Assembly (NCBI RefSeq): GCF_009906835.1
Contig: NZ_CP047652.1
Coordinates: 691,001 to 755,000, forward strand
Direction: 5' to 3'
Source of the DNA: Aristophania vespae
GTDB taxonomy: Bacteria > Pseudomonadota > Alphaproteobacteria > Acetobacterales > Acetobacteraceae
DNA: 64,000 bases
Shown here: piece by piece, positions 20,398 to 30,393 of the stretch
Layout: the number at the start of each line of letters is the position of its first letter
How positions within the stretch are numbered: position 1 is the stretch's first letter
Program-made: the position numbers and the translations under genes
Notes under the pieces: generated by a model
The model's database searches: none
What the model saw: only the letters and a program-made list of their open reading frames with translations
Told to the model about the DNA's origin: nothing

Positions 20398-22883
20398 TTA
20401 ATGCTTAAGTGTATGTAGTATAGCAAAAGGTGAATCACTTTTCAGGATTTTGGGGTTTTGTTTTTTACGAGAATATTTTTTTCTTCTAGCTTTTACCTCT
20501 TGAGATATTAGCATTAAAGGCATAGCCGGCCCGTATAAGGTTGGAGAAAGAGCACATGGTTTTTTATGAGCAATTCCTAATATTTTAAGCATATGTGATA
20601 GATCTTTTTGCTTTACACCCATAAGTGAACCAAGATTAGAGGGTGCTGGAGCATAATGTTTATGTCTCAACGTTTTAGACAAAAGCTTAAAAACATTTTC
20701 GAGTTTGTTAATCAAAAATATTTTGCTTCCTAAAGCTACGGTGCCAGGAGGTGCGATCATTTCATCACTGCGGGTTGAATTCCACAAATTATGAAGCTGT
20801 GTCAGTATTTGGTAAGCGTCTTGTTTGAAAAGAAAGGGGCAAAAAATATATCTTTGTCCCACTTCTATACCTAAATGGAACAAATATTTTCTGTCTTTTT
20901 TCGTGAATGACGTATCACTTAAAAGTAAGGGTGTAATGCCGCCATCTTCATAAAGACGATGTATAAGCCCTCTAAATTTAGGTTCAGCGTCAAGTTTCTC
21001 TTTAGCTACGAACAAAGAACGAAATATTAACTTGATTTGTTTCGTAATAAGAAAGTTTAAATGCTCTAAAACGGCTTTGCGTTGGTTCGTATCCTGAAAT
21101 TCACCATCTAAAAGTACTAATTCGGGCGAAAAATACGTATCTCCACGTGTTAATCGCGCAATAGCAGATCCGTTCCATGTAATAATATTGTCTTTTTCGA
21201 TAGTAATTGATGATTCGTCTTCATCTAAAAAGCGCCGTATTTGCCGAGGTATTTCTTGTAATAAGGCGCGTCTGGCTGTTTTTAATAATATTGGTTTTTC
21301 TGCTTTAGATGTTAGAGGATCCAATTCAATGGAAAAGCCTTTAATATAGGCAATTTCATGTCCTTCAACGATAATGCGATTTTGATCAGTAATTTCATAT
21401 AGAAAATCTGTTTTGTTATTTGTGAAATTGCGCTTCATAAGCATGGCAGCGCGCTTATTAACAAAGCGCGCCGTAAGGCGCTCATGTAAAGCATCAGAAA
21501 GTTTATTTTCAACGTCGTGACTACGGTCTTGCCAATAATGGTTTTTACGTAACCAATGGGGATGAGAGGCGATATATGAGCAAATTCGCACACCTAAAAG
21601 GCGCTGCATAAGAGTATCTATGCCACCTTCGCTTTGATTAAGGCCTCGTAATTGCCCTTCAATCCAGGAAGCAGGTATTTTTCCTTCTTCTAATATATAC
21701 TGGAAAAGCTTTGCACAAAGTTGTGCGTGGCTGCCATCACCAATTTTTTTAAAATCGGGGATTTGACATATTTCCCATAAAAGGCGCGTTAGGCGCGAAT
21801 GACGTATTTTTTTGATAATGTCATGAGAGGAAATAAGTGTTTCAAGAACATCTAAATCAGATGAGGCACGACCTTTTACAAGCTCAGAGCGGGGCGGTTT
21901 AGTCTGTAAACTATGCAATAAAGTAAAAGGCGTGCTGAAATCCAAATCTGTTTCGCGCCAGTAAATTTGTTTTAAGGGAGTGAAGTCATGATTTTCAATT
22001 ATTTTGACCATGTCGGAAGGTAACTGAGGGCAGCTTCCTTCCAGAGTCCCGAAAGTCCCATCCTTCATACCGCGCCCAGCCCGACCGACAATTTGAGCAA
22101 TTTCCTGTGCTGAAAGATGACGATAATTAAAGCCGTCAAATTTTCTTAGAGAGGCAAGGGCGACATGGTCAACATCCATGTTAAGACCCATACCAATCGC
22201 ATCTGTTGAAACCAGATAATCAACTTCACCTTTCTGATAAAGCTCAATTTGGGCATTACGCGTGCGGGGGCTTAGCCTTCCCATAATAACGGCGCAACCG
22301 CCTCTTTTTTGACGCATCATTTCAGCAAGAGAGTAAACTTCTGCTGCGGAAAAAGCGACAAGAGCCGTGCGTGGGGGAGGCGTGTTAAAGAAAGAGGGCC
22401 AATAAAATGAAGTTGAGAAAGGCGTGGGCGGGTTTCTATTGTGATATTGGGAATTAATTTACGCAATAAAGCGCGTATGGTGTCTGCACCTAAAAAGAGT
22501 GTTTCTGCCTTACCCCGTGCATTTATAAGGCGGTCGGTAAAAATATGGCCACGGTCAGGATCACCTGCAAGTTGAATCTCATCTATTGCTATAAAATCTA
22601 CTTTTCGGTCCACAGGCATGGATTCAACAGTGCATGAAAACCACTGTGCTTTAGGTGGGATAATTTTTTCTTCACCTGTTATGAGCCCGACTTTATCTTC
22701 GCCTTTTATTTTGACAAGTCGTTCATAGTTTTCGCGTGCTAACAGTCTTAAAGGAAAACCAATAATACCACTTTCATAAGCAACCATTCTGGTTAAAGCA
22801 TAATGAGTCTTACCAGTATTGGTTGGTCCCAATATAGCGTGTACGAGACTAGCTGGTTTTGATAAGAAAGACGTATCGTGCAT
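20398..22883 (-). CDS. SUV3-like ATP-dependent RNA helicase, one-base frameshift
   Basis: Superfamily 2 helicase related to mitochondrial SUV3, expected to unwind structured RNA during decay. The 5' part (from 22883) has Walker A as GPTNTGKTHYAL near residue 19, SCTVESMP, and the DEIQ form of the DEAD box (IAIDEIQLAGD). The 3' part opens MMRQKRGGCAVIMGRLSPRT and has DYLVSTDAIGMGLNMD and QIVGRAGRG, the C-terminal helicase motifs. The two parts overlap out of frame. Adding one base to the GGGGG run 22373-22377 (CCCCC on the coding strand) joins them through PPRTALVAFSAAEVYSLAE into 828 residues. Probably a sequencing artefact. Upstream of the S4-domain gene and fdxA on the same strand. Confidence 0.85.
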
Positions 22884-22960
22884 CTATTTCCTGCAACGCG
22901 TAAAATTAAGTAAGATTAACTGAAAAAACTTTTTGTTTATAAATTTATTAAAGGTGGTGA

Positions 22961-24385
22961 ATGATTATTAATAGATCTATCCCTCTTATTGAGGAAACAA
23001 ACGCAAAAGAGTCACGCCCTCTCTATTTTGTCAAAAAAGGTGATAACGATAGATTAAGAGAGCTAAGTGGGGATCACTGGCCTTACCTTAAAGCGCAGCG
23101 TGCTGAAATCAAACAAAAAGAGTTTTTCCTGCTTCCCTCAAATGAGGGAATATCAGGTGCTATTTTTTGCTATGATAACGAAAAAAATCCTGATGCCTAT
23201 GGTTGCTTAGCGCAAAAATTACCTGAGGGTGCATGGTTTCCTCACGCACAGGATGAAACAATTCTTGAAGCTCTCTTTTTAGGATTTTGCCTGGAAGCCT
23301 ATCGTTTTTCTTTATCTCATAGATCATCGCATGATGCTATGGATCAAAAAAAACCAGCTGGGTGTCAGCTTATTGTTCCTTCATTTTTTGCAAGAGACAA
23401 ACTTAAAAATCTCAAAAGCCTGGTTCAGACAATCTGGCTAGGGCGTGATCTTATTAATATGCCTGCTAATCTTCTAGGGCCGCAGGAACTAGCCCAAAAA
23501 GCGGCAAAAGAATTACGAAAACGAGGTGCCGAAGTTGATATTATTCAGGGCGAAGCCTTAGAAAAAAATTACCCATGTTTGGCAGCTGTTGGGGCTGGGT
23601 CAGACAGGAAAGCAGTCGTGTTATCTGCAAAATGGAAAGCAAGGGATAATGCACCCCTTATTGCTCTGGCTGGAAAAGGGGTTTGTTTCGATACAGGCGG
23701 GTATGATCTTAAACCTAGTGCCTCCATGCTTAAAATGAAAAAAGACATGGGGGGAGCAGCCTTAATGTTGGGGCTTGCCTGTGCACTTATTGATACCCAT
23801 CAGGATGTTGCAATTGAACTGCGTATAGGGTGCGTAGAAAATAGTGTTTCTGGTCGTGCTATGCGCCCTGGAGATGTTTTAAAAACGCGGCAAGGCCTGA
23901 CTGTTGAAATTGGCAATACAGATGCTGAAGGCCGATTAGTGCTGTGCGATCTCATTACTGAGTTGGGGGAGTTAAAGCCTGATGTCATTGTGGATGCTGC
24001 AACCCTCACTGGTGCTGCCAGAGTGGCTCTGGGCCCCGATTTGCCAGCATTATTTTGTAATAACGAGATCTTGGCCAATCAAATCATAATTATTGGAGGA
24101 GAAATATTTGATCCATTATGGCGTCTGCCTCTTTGGCCTGGCTATGAATCTTGGCTGAAAAGTAAAGTTGCAGATTGTAACAATATTTCCATGCGTCCTA
24201 TGGCTGGTGCCATTACGGCATCGTTATATTTGCAAAAATTTGTCCCAAATAATCAAAAATGGGTTCATATTGACAGTTATGCATGGAATGATGATGACAG
24301 ACCTGGCCACCCTCAGGGGGGAGAGATGATGGCGATGAGGACGTTATTTTCGCTATTTTCAGGTAATTTTACAGTAGAGTCATAA
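22961..24385 (+). CDS. M17 leucyl aminopeptidase family protein
   Basis: Cytosolic di-metal aminopeptidase of family M17 (PepA/leucine aminopeptidase), which removes N-terminal residues from peptides. The C-terminal catalytic domain is clear: GKGVCFDTGGYDLKPSASMLKMKKDMGGAA from residue about 242, supplying metal-binding lysine and aspartates, and NTDAEGRLVLCD near 324, the family signature. The N-terminal 160 residues are divergent, as usual. Length 474 is normal. AAAGGTGGTGA precedes the ATG at 22961. It is divergent from the SUV3-like helicase, and a hairpin terminator follows. Confidence 0.92.
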   Translation: MIINRSIPLIEETNAKESRPLYFVKKGDNDRLRELSGDHWPYLKAQRAEIKQKEFFLLPSNEGISGAIFCYDNEKNPDAYGCLAQKLPEGAWFPHAQDETILEALFLGFCLEAYRFSLSHRSSHDAMDQKKPAGCQLIVPSFFARDKLKNLKSLVQTIWLGRDLINMPANLLGPQELAQKAAKELRKRGAEVDIIQGEALEKNYPCLAAVGAGSDRKAVVLSAKWKARDNAPLIALAGKGVCFDTGGYDLKPSASMLKMKKDMGGAALMLGLACALIDTHQDVAIELRIGCVENSVSGRAMRPGDVLKTRQGLTVEIGNTDAEGRLVLCDLITELGELKPDVIVDAATLTGAARVALGPDLPALFCNNEILANQIIIIGGEIFDPLWRLPLWPGYESWLKSKVADCNNISMRPMAGAITASLYLQKFVPNNQKWVHIDSYAWNDDDRPGHPQGGEMMAMRTLFSLFSGNFTVES

Positions 24386-24454
24386 ATAAAGGGCATAGCT
24401 GGTGAGTGGATAATGCAATCCAAAAATTGTTACGGTTCCCGTATACTTGCAAAA

Positions 24455-24487
24455 CCGTTCCAAATAGGCGATAGGGACGGCGTTTTT
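24455..24487 (+). terminator. Probable terminator after the M17 aminopeptidase gene
   Basis: CCGTTCC (24455-24461) pairs with GGGACGG (24474-24480), with one G-U pair, around a 12-base loop, and CGTTTTTAT follows. Confidence 0.55.
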
Positions 24488-24558
24488 ATAGGTCAAAAAA
24501 GCTGCCTTGAAGTGAGTGAAATTTCTTAGGCTAGTTTGTAGTAAGGTAAAATGATTTT

Positions 24559-24972
24559 ATGAATCGTAACAAGAAAACTAACCAGTCGCTTATTTTATTG
24601 CGTGATACAATCGTTGAAAGTGTAAGACGTGAAGGCCCTGATCTTTCAGCACGGCAGCTAGCTGTGTTTTTGACTTGTTATTTAAAAGAGGGGGCTCACA
24701 CTGTACGCGGTTTGGCGCAGCTTTTAAATGTGTCAAAACCTGCTATTACCCGTGCGTTAGATCGCCTGGGAGAATTAGATTTAGCGCGTCGTAAAACAGA
24801 TCCTCTCGATCGCCGTTCAGTCCTTGTGCAGCGCACGTTAAAAGGGGCAGCATATTTGCGCGAACTAGGGCATATTATGAATGAGGCTGCTGAGGGAAAA
24901 CTGTCTTTTGAGGAAGAAAAAACGGTTAAGTTACAAAATGTAACGGCTTTTCGTTCTTTAAAAGTTGGCTAA
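24559..24972 (+). CDS. MarR-type winged-helix transcriptional regulator
   Basis: Compact 137-residue DNA-binding protein of the MarR group. The winged helix is recognisable: SARQLAVFLTCYLKEG near 29, the recognition-helix segment VRGLAQLLNVSKPAITRALDRLGELDL from about 51, and the wing RRKTDPLDRRSVLVQRT near 82. The usual long dimerisation helices at the two ends are short. It lies between the aminopeptidase gene and the DegT aminotransferase gene on the same strand, 54 bases before the latter. It may regulate one of these neighbours or itself; no operator is evident. No ligand can be inferred. Confidence 0.82.
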   Translation: MNRNKKTNQSLILLRDTIVESVRREGPDLSARQLAVFLTCYLKEGAHTVRGLAQLLNVSKPAITRALDRLGELDLARRKTDPLDRRSVLVQRTLKGAAYLRELGHIMNEAAEGKLSFEEEKTVKLQNVTAFRSLKVG

Positions 24973-25026
24973 AACTCTTAATTCAAAGGTTTATTGTCAC
25001 TATAAGTAGTTATTTAAGGTAATTTT

Positions 25027-26169
25027 ATGTCTGGGTCTGTTCCGTTTTTAAACCTATCTGCACAACGGACCCGCATAAACTCTTTGCTAAAACCCAGACT
25101 TGACCGTGTTTTTGAGCATTGCCAGTTTGTATTAGGGCCAGAAGTTCAGGAATTTGAGCAAAGGCTTTCTCATTATTGTCATGCTCGACATGCTATTGCG
25201 GTTTCCTCGGGGACCGATGCTCTTTTAGCTGTGTTAATGGGTGAAGATATTGGCCCAGATATGGCAGTTTTTTTGCCATCTTTTACTTATACGGCTACGG
25301 CTGAGGTCGTTCTATTACTTGGGGCAACACCAATTTTTGTAGATGTTGATCCTGAGACATTCCAAATTGATATAGCCTCTTTAAAAAAACGCTATAATAC
25401 CGTTCTATCCCTAAAAAAATTAGTGCCCAAGGTCATCATAGCTGTAGATTTATTTGGCCAACCAGCACCTTGGGACGAGTTGAAAGAATTTGCAGCGTCA
25501 AGAAAATTAACGCTTATTGCCGATTGTGCTCAGTCTTTTGGGGCAGTCTATAAAAATAGAAAATTAGGGTGTGAAGCTCTGGCAACAACGCTTTCTTTCT
25601 TTCCATCAAAACCTTTAGGCGGTTATGGAGATGGGGGCGCTATTCTCACTAATGATGACGAAAAGGCAGCTCTTTATCGTTCTTTAAGATCTCATGGAGA
25701 AGGAAAAGAGCGCTATAATGTGCAGCGAATTGGTTTGAATGCCCGCTTAGATACGCTGCAAGCCGCCATTTTGCTTACGAAATTAGACGTATTTGAGCAA
25801 GAATTGCAAAAGCGGGAAGAAATTGCGCGCTATTATGACAAACATCTTCCACTAAATATTACACCACCTCAACGTGTTCCTTACAGTAAAAGTGCGTGGG
25901 CAATTTATTGTGTGACCTTGGAATCTCGCGAAAAGCGTGATTCTTTGAGACAAACCCTTACAGACAATAATATAGGTTCAGCTATTTATTATCCAAAGCC
26001 GCTTCATTTTCAGCCGGCTTATAAAAAATACCATGATGGCACAGCTTTGCCCGTTTCTGAGTCTAAAGGGGGGTATGTACTTGCTTTACCTATCTATCCC
26101 GATCTTAAAGATGATGAGCGTAGTCAGGTTATAAAAGTAATTAAGAAATGGGCGAAAGATAATTCATGA
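25027..26169 (+). CDS. DegT/DnrJ/EryC1 family aminotransferase
   Basis: PLP-dependent sugar aminotransferase family protein, which usually transfers an amino group to a nucleotide-linked keto sugar for polysaccharide or lipid glycan synthesis. The 380 residues show the fold type I features: SSGTDALLAVLM near 60, the aspartate in IADCAQSFGA near 168 that binds the PLP nitrogen, and the Schiff-base lysine in SFFPSKPLGGYGDGGA near 195. GLNARLDTLQAAIL near 238 is the family substrate-loop motif. Its stop overlaps the start of the small membrane protein gene (ATGA). No sugar-nucleotide or glycosyltransferase genes are next to it, so the substrate is unknown. Confidence 0.92.
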   Translation: MSGSVPFLNLSAQRTRINSLLKPRLDRVFEHCQFVLGPEVQEFEQRLSHYCHARHAIAVSSGTDALLAVLMGEDIGPDMAVFLPSFTYTATAEVVLLLGATPIFVDVDPETFQIDIASLKKRYNTVLSLKKLVPKVIIAVDLFGQPAPWDELKEFAASRKLTLIADCAQSFGAVYKNRKLGCEALATTLSFFPSKPLGGYGDGGAILTNDDEKAALYRSLRSHGEGKERYNVQRIGLNARLDTLQAAILLTKLDVFEQELQKREEIARYYDKHLPLNITPPQRVPYSKSAWAIYCVTLESREKRDSLRQTLTDNNIGSAIYYPKPLHFQPAYKKYHDGTALPVSESKGGYVLALPIYPDLKDDERSQVIKVIKKWAKDNS

Positions 26170-26603
26170 AACTAAAAAATCTTCTTTTATTGGGCTATGC
26201 AGTCATAGTTCTTGTGCCGGTTATTCTCGTATGGACAATGGCTTGGCCTATTTTAAAACCTGTTCCGTTTCCTGTTATAGACTCAGGAAGGTTAGTTGTA
26301 CCCGTTGAACGCTCTCTCAATAGCGAGGAAGTTCGGTTTCTTGACCAGTGGGTAAGGCAGCATAAAACAGCCTGGGGCACAAAAGGTGAGCAGGCACCAG
26401 GTCTTGCTTCAGCTCGTTTTGTTCTTGAAGGAAAAAATCACGAGAAGTTTTATCTGTCTCTCTGGCATTTTCGTCATGGTGATGACGTTGCTGGTTTTCA
26501 AAATGCCGCTACAGGCCCTTACAGAATGAGATCTCTTAATAAAGGTGAACTCGCTCCTCTTATGAAGCTTTTTTCTGACTTACCCTGGAAAGCGAAAAAG
26601 TAA
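26166..26603 (+). CDS. Small membrane-anchored protein of unknown function
   Basis: Not recognised. The 145-residue product has one N-terminal hydrophobic segment (LLLLGYAVIVLVPVILVWTMAWPIL, about residues 5-30), probably an uncleaved anchor. A soluble domain of about 110 residues follows, with many charged and aromatic residues. The start overlaps the DegT aminotransferase stop by four bases (ATGA), which implies translational coupling and a shared function. A bidirectional terminator follows. The soluble part contains RFVLEGKNHEKFYLSLWHFR and ends in basic residues. Confidence 0.75.
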   Translation: MKLKNLLLLGYAVIVLVPVILVWTMAWPILKPVPFPVIDSGRLVVPVERSLNSEEVRFLDQWVRQHKTAWGTKGEQAPGLASARFVLEGKNHEKFYLSLWHFRHGDDVAGFQNAATGPYRMRSLNKGELAPLMKLFSDLPWKAKK

Positions 26604-26620
26604 CAAGAGATGAAATAATA

Positions 26621-26648
26621 AAAAGGGAACCTGGCCGGGTTCCCTTTT
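26621..26648. terminator. Bidirectional terminator between convergent genes
   Basis: AAAAGGGAAC pairs perfectly with GTTCCCTTTT around an eight-base loop. It serves the DegT operon on the plus strand and the AI-2E family gene on the minus strand. Confidence 0.85.
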
Positions 26649-26654
26649 ATGTAT

Positions 26655-27839
26655 TTAGGATTTGTCATCCTCTTTATCTTCTTTTTTCCGATCCTGTTCT
26701 TTTTTCTGAGCTTCAAGTTCTTCTTTATTCACTTCTGAAACGGCAATTCGTGTGCGTTCACCATCTTCTAAAGGGGGCATGGCTTTGTCAAAAACAGCGA
26801 GTAAGGCTGCTGTGATGGGTGAAGCTAGAACCAGTCCCGGAACACCTAGAATTGAACCAAAAACCGTTTGGGACAAAACGGCCAGAGCTGGCGGCATGTG
26901 AACAGCTCTACGTTGGATGAAGGGCGCGAGTACATTGCCTTCTAAAAATTGAATCACGCTATATAAAATTGCGACAAAAAGAGCTTCTTTCGTACTAACT
27001 GAAAGACTGATCAGTAAGGCAGGTATGGCGCCCATAATGGCGCCAATATAAGGGATGAAGTTACATAATCCTGCAACAACGCCCAAAGCGAGAGCTAAAG
27101 GGACACCAATTAAAGAAAGACCCAGCCAGGAAAAACACCCAACAACAAACATATCAAGTGCTTGTCCAGCCGTCCAAGCCCATAAGGTGGTTCCGGCAGA
27201 AAAAAGAAGTGTTCTTGTGGCTTCACGTTGTGCTGGAGGTACAAATCGTAAAAAGCCATTAATGTAAATAGAAGGAGAGATGGCAAAATAAAATGCCGCA
27301 ATCAGGACAACAAAGAGCGTGCCTAGCAACCCAAAAGCACTGCTCAAAAGACCAGTTACCGAACCAGCCAGACCAAAACCTAAACTACCCAGAGGGTTAT
27401 TATTGTCGTTCCCTCCTATAGAGGCGGGAAGATGATCAAGAATAATTTTACCTAATGTCGTATGAGATAAATGCTCTTTCAGATCTCCAGATTGCGTTAT
27501 AAGCGCTGATTTCAAGCTTAAAAACTGATCTCCAATAGCCGGGCCATTGCTCCAGATGAGGGCTGTCAGTAGAGCAATAATAATCATTACGACAATACTA
27601 ACGGCAGCAGTATAGGGTATGAATCGTAAATGCTTGCGTAAAAGTCGTGCCAAGCCGTGCAGCACAATAGCTAATAAGGTTGCAGCAAATAAGACAGTGA
27701 TAACGTCTCCCACAAGCCATAAAGCGACTATAATGAGGGTTAGCACTGTTATAAAACGAAAAATTGTGACTAGTTGCCCTAAAGCGCGCGAAGGGGTTTC
27801 TTGTTCCGGAGGGGGAGAGCGGTAAAAGAAAAAAGCCAT
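26655..27839 (-). CDS. AI-2E family transporter (PerM/YdiK-like)
   Basis: Integral membrane protein of the PerM/AI-2E exporter superfamily, 394 residues with about eight helices. The N-terminal pair (FRFITVLTLIIVALWLVGDV and the next) and the family-typical ALALGVVAGLCNFIPYIGAIMGAIPALLI region near 245 are clear, followed by GNVLAPFIQRRAVHMPPALA near 305. The final 40 residues are charged and lysine/glutamate-rich. In other alphaproteobacteria a gene of this family lies beside purMN and hda; here an ABC-F gene and ndk intervene. Export of autoinducer-2 has been claimed for only one member, so the substrate here is unknown. Confidence 0.88.
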   Translation of the reverse strand: MAFFFYRSPPPEQETPSRALGQLVTIFRFITVLTLIIVALWLVGDVITVLFAATLLAIVLHGLARLLRKHLRFIPYTAAVSIVVMIIIALLTALIWSNGPAIGDQFLSLKSALITQSGDLKEHLSHTTLGKIILDHLPASIGGNDNNNPLGSLGFGLAGSVTGLLSSAFGLLGTLFVVLIAAFYFAISPSIYINGFLRFVPPAQREATRTLLFSAGTTLWAWTAGQALDMFVVGCFSWLGLSLIGVPLALALGVVAGLCNFIPYIGAIMGAIPALLISLSVSTKEALFVAILYSVIQFLEGNVLAPFIQRRAVHMPPALAVLSQTVFGSILGVPGLVLASPITAALLAVFDKAMPPLEDGERTRIAVSEVNKEELEAQKKEQDRKKEDKEDDKS

Positions 27840-27883
27840 AAAACGCAGCCTTACATAAGGGTCAGAAAGGAGAAAAGAAGCGT

Positions 27884-29773
27884 TTAATTATCGCTCTTTT
27901 CAAGTTCATCTTGTGCTTCAAACCATTCAAGTTCGGTTTGTTCTAATTTGTCCGTGATTTGAGCTAACTCGCTATTCAAATTGACTATGTCATCATTTTT
28001 GCCTGAAACATATAGTGAGGGTGAGGCGAGTTTTTCTTCAAGTCTTTTTTTCGCTTCTGTGAGTTTTGTTATACGGCTTTCGGCCTCTTTAATCTTACGT
28101 CTTATTGGTGCCAGTAATTTAGTTTTCTCTTTTTGTGTCACTCTTTTTTGAGCATTATCCGAGATCTTTTTAACCGTATTTGGTGAAGATTCCGTTTGTG
28201 CACGGCGTGCTCTGTTTTCTAGCCAGTTTTTATAGTCCCCCATATCTCCTTGAAACGGAGTTATGGTCCCGTTTTCGGCAATCCATAAATCATCAGCTAC
28301 AGATTCAACCAGATAGCTATCATGGCTGATGAGAATGACAGCCCCTTCAAATTCGCACAAAGCGCGGATTAAAGCGTCACGTGCATCAAGATCCAAATGG
28401 TTGGTCGGTTCGTCTAACAAAAGTAAGTGAGGGGCGTGGCGTGTGGCCAATGCCAAAACAAGGCGCGCTTTCTCACCTCCTGAAAGGCTGCCCACAGCTG
28501 TTTCTGCGCGTTCTGAATCCAAACCAAAGCGAGCAAGCTGTGCCCTGATCTCTGTTTGTGTCGCTTTGGGCAGAGCGTGAGCCATATGGTCAATGGGACT
28601 ATTTTGAGCGATCAATTCTTCACTTTGATGCTGTGCAAAATACCCTACTTTAAGGCGGGGATTAGCAGCAAAGTCACCTTTAAGTGGCTCTAATCTTCCT
28701 GCTAAAAGCTTGGCAAATGTTGATTTTCCATGCCCATTTTGCCCCAAAAGAGCAATGCGGTCCTGCATATCAAGCCGTAGGTTAAGATTGCTTAAAATGG
28801 CTTTTCCGTCATAGCCCACTGCAACATTTTCTAGCCTAATCATGGGAGGTGGCAAAATTTGAGGTTCAGGGAACGAAAAAGTGGTAGGCGTTGCCTCTAT
28901 AACGGACTCAATTTGAGGTAGTTTTGCCAGAGCTTTGAGGCGTGCCTGAGCTTGCCGTGCTTTTGTCGCCTTGGCCCTAAAGCGCGCTACAAATGATTCC
29001 ATTTTAGCGCGTTGCTGAGAAATTTTTTCTGCCGCTCGATTCTGCTGTAAAGCCTGTTCAGTTTTTATTTGTATAAATCGGTCATACCCACCCGGTGTGA
29101 GAGAAAGCTTTCCCTGATCAAGATGAGCAATGGCCTGCACGGTATTATCAAGCAAAGACCGATCGTGACTTACCATAAGGACGGCGCCAGGATATTTTAT
29201 AAGCCAGTTTTCAAGCCAGAGTGTTGCTTCAATATCAAGGTGATTTGTAGGCTCATCAAGTAAAAGTAAGTCTGGAGCCAGAAATAATGCACTTGCCAGA
29301 GCAACACGCATGCGCCACCCACCAGAAAAGTCAGAGACGGCTCGCTGTTGGGCTTCCTGGCTAAAGCCTAACCCTGCCAGAATGATACTGGCGCGTGTTG
29401 GTGCTGTATAAGCATCAATAGCAAGAAGACGTTCATGAATCTCTGCCAGGTCATGAGGATTATGAATCGTCTCTGCTTGATGAAGAAGAGCGGTGCGCTC
29501 TTCATCACTTGCTAATACTGTTTCAAGGAGGGATTGATCTCCTGAAGGGGTTTCTTGTTTGACGCGCCCCATAGTTGCGCGGTTAGAAAGGGTAATTGTT
29601 CCATCATCAGGAGCAATATCTCCCGCTATAGCCGCTAAAAGAGTCGATTTTCCTACGCCATTGCGTCCGACCAAGCCAACTTTGCGTCCAGGATCAATAT
29701 TGAGTGAGGCTCCTTCAAGAAGGGGGCGTCCAGCAATGCGGAGTGTGAGATTATTGATAACAAGAAGGCTCAA
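27884..29773 (-). CDS. ABC-F family ATPase (YheS/Uup-like)
   Basis: Soluble protein with two ATP-binding cassettes and no membrane domain, as in ribosome-associated ABC-F translation factors. The first cassette has GRNGVGKST near residue 36, SGGWRMRVALA near 147 and LLLLDEPTNHLD near 168. The second has GQNGHGKST near 339, LSGGEKARLVLA near 422 and another DEPTNHLD near 447. A charged linker lies between them near 230-290, and the C-terminal 90 residues form a coiled coil (KLLAPIRRKIKEAESRITKL onward). Length 629 fits the YheS group. Probably acts on stalled or structured ribosomes; a resistance role is not indicated. Divergent from ndk. Confidence 0.9.
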   Translation of the reverse strand: MSLLVINNLTLRIAGRPLLEGASLNIDPGRKVGLVGRNGVGKSTLLAAIAGDIAPDDGTITLSNRATMGRVKQETPSGDQSLLETVLASDEERTALLHQAETIHNPHDLAEIHERLLAIDAYTAPTRASIILAGLGFSQEAQQRAVSDFSGGWRMRVALASALFLAPDLLLLDEPTNHLDIEATLWLENWLIKYPGAVLMVSHDRSLLDNTVQAIAHLDQGKLSLTPGGYDRFIQIKTEQALQQNRAAEKISQQRAKMESFVARFRAKATKARQAQARLKALAKLPQIESVIEATPTTFSFPEPQILPPPMIRLENVAVGYDGKAILSNLNLRLDMQDRIALLGQNGHGKSTFAKLLAGRLEPLKGDFAANPRLKVGYFAQHQSEELIAQNSPIDHMAHALPKATQTEIRAQLARFGLDSERAETAVGSLSGGEKARLVLALATRHAPHLLLLDEPTNHLDLDARDALIRALCEFEGAVILISHDSYLVESVADDLWIAENGTITPFQGDMGDYKNWLENRARRAQTESSPNTVKKISDNAQKRVTQKEKTKLLAPIRRKIKEAESRITKLTEAKKRLEEKLASPSLYVSGKNDDIVNLNSELAQITDKLEQTELEWFEAQDELEKSDN

Positions 29774-29885
29774 AAGGGGACCTCAAGCGCTTTTAGCGGT
29801 AAAAAAGTGATCTGCACCCTATCAGACTCTTCTTTTTTCCTCTAGTGAAACCTAGAACTTTCCCTTTTAAAGAAAGGATTATTCC

Positions 29886-30308
29886 ATGGCCTTAGAACGT
29901 ACACTTTCTATTATTAAGCCTGACGCTACTGAGCGTAATTTAACAGGTAAAATTAATGCCGTTTTCGAGGATGCAGGTTTACGCATCGTTGCTCAAAAAC
30001 GTATTCAGCTTTCAGAAAAAGAGGCAGGTGCTTTTTACGAAGTGCATAAAGAACGCCCTTTCTTCGGTGAGCTAGTTTCTTTCATGATTTCGGCACCTGT
30101 TATTGTGCAGGTTCTCGAAGGTGACAACGCTGTTGCTCGTCATCGCGAAGTTATGGGCGCTACAAATCCTGCCGAAGCAGCAGAGGGAACAGTGCGTAAA
30201 CTCTTTGCAAAAAGCATTGGCGAAAATTCAGTTCACGGTTCAGATAGCCTAGAAAATGCTAAACGTGAAATCAGCTTCTTCTTTGCTGAAACTGAAATTC
30301 TTCCATAA
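29886..30308 (+). CDS. ndk: Nucleoside diphosphate kinase
   Basis: Balances nucleoside triphosphate pools by transferring the gamma-phosphate through a phosphohistidine. The 140-residue protein is complete: [16 protein letters not shown] at the N-terminus, [19 protein letters not shown] near 49, [18 protein letters not shown] near 91, and the active histidine in [19 protein letters not shown] near 117. The ATG follows AAAGGATTATTCC. It is the only plus-strand gene in a minus-strand block and has its own hairpin terminator. Confidence 0.97.
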   Translation: MALERTLSIIKPDATERNLTGKINAVFEDAGLRIVAQKRIQLSEKEAGAFYEVHKERPFFGELVSFMISAPVIVQVLEGDNAVARHREVMGATNPAEAAEGTVRKLFAKSIGENSVHGSDSLENAKREISFFFAETEILP

Positions 30309-30318
30309 GAATGATTTT

Positions 30319-30346
30319 ACAGGCGGTGTTATGTAACACCGCCTGT
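30319..30346. terminator. Perfect hairpin after ndk
   Basis: ACAGGCGGTGTTA (30319-30331) pairs along its full 13 bases with TAACACCGCCTGT (30334-30346). U-tracts on either side are weak. Located between convergent ndk and purN. Confidence 0.7.
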
Positions 30347-30393
30347 AATCTTCAAAAATTTAAAAAGATTAAAAAAGCCCAAAATGCTTAAGA

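Noticed and set aside
24400-24558. Operator palindrome for the MarR-type regulator
   Set aside because: The repeat present (24455-24480) has a 12-base loop and a T-tract, so a terminator for the upstream gene explains it better.
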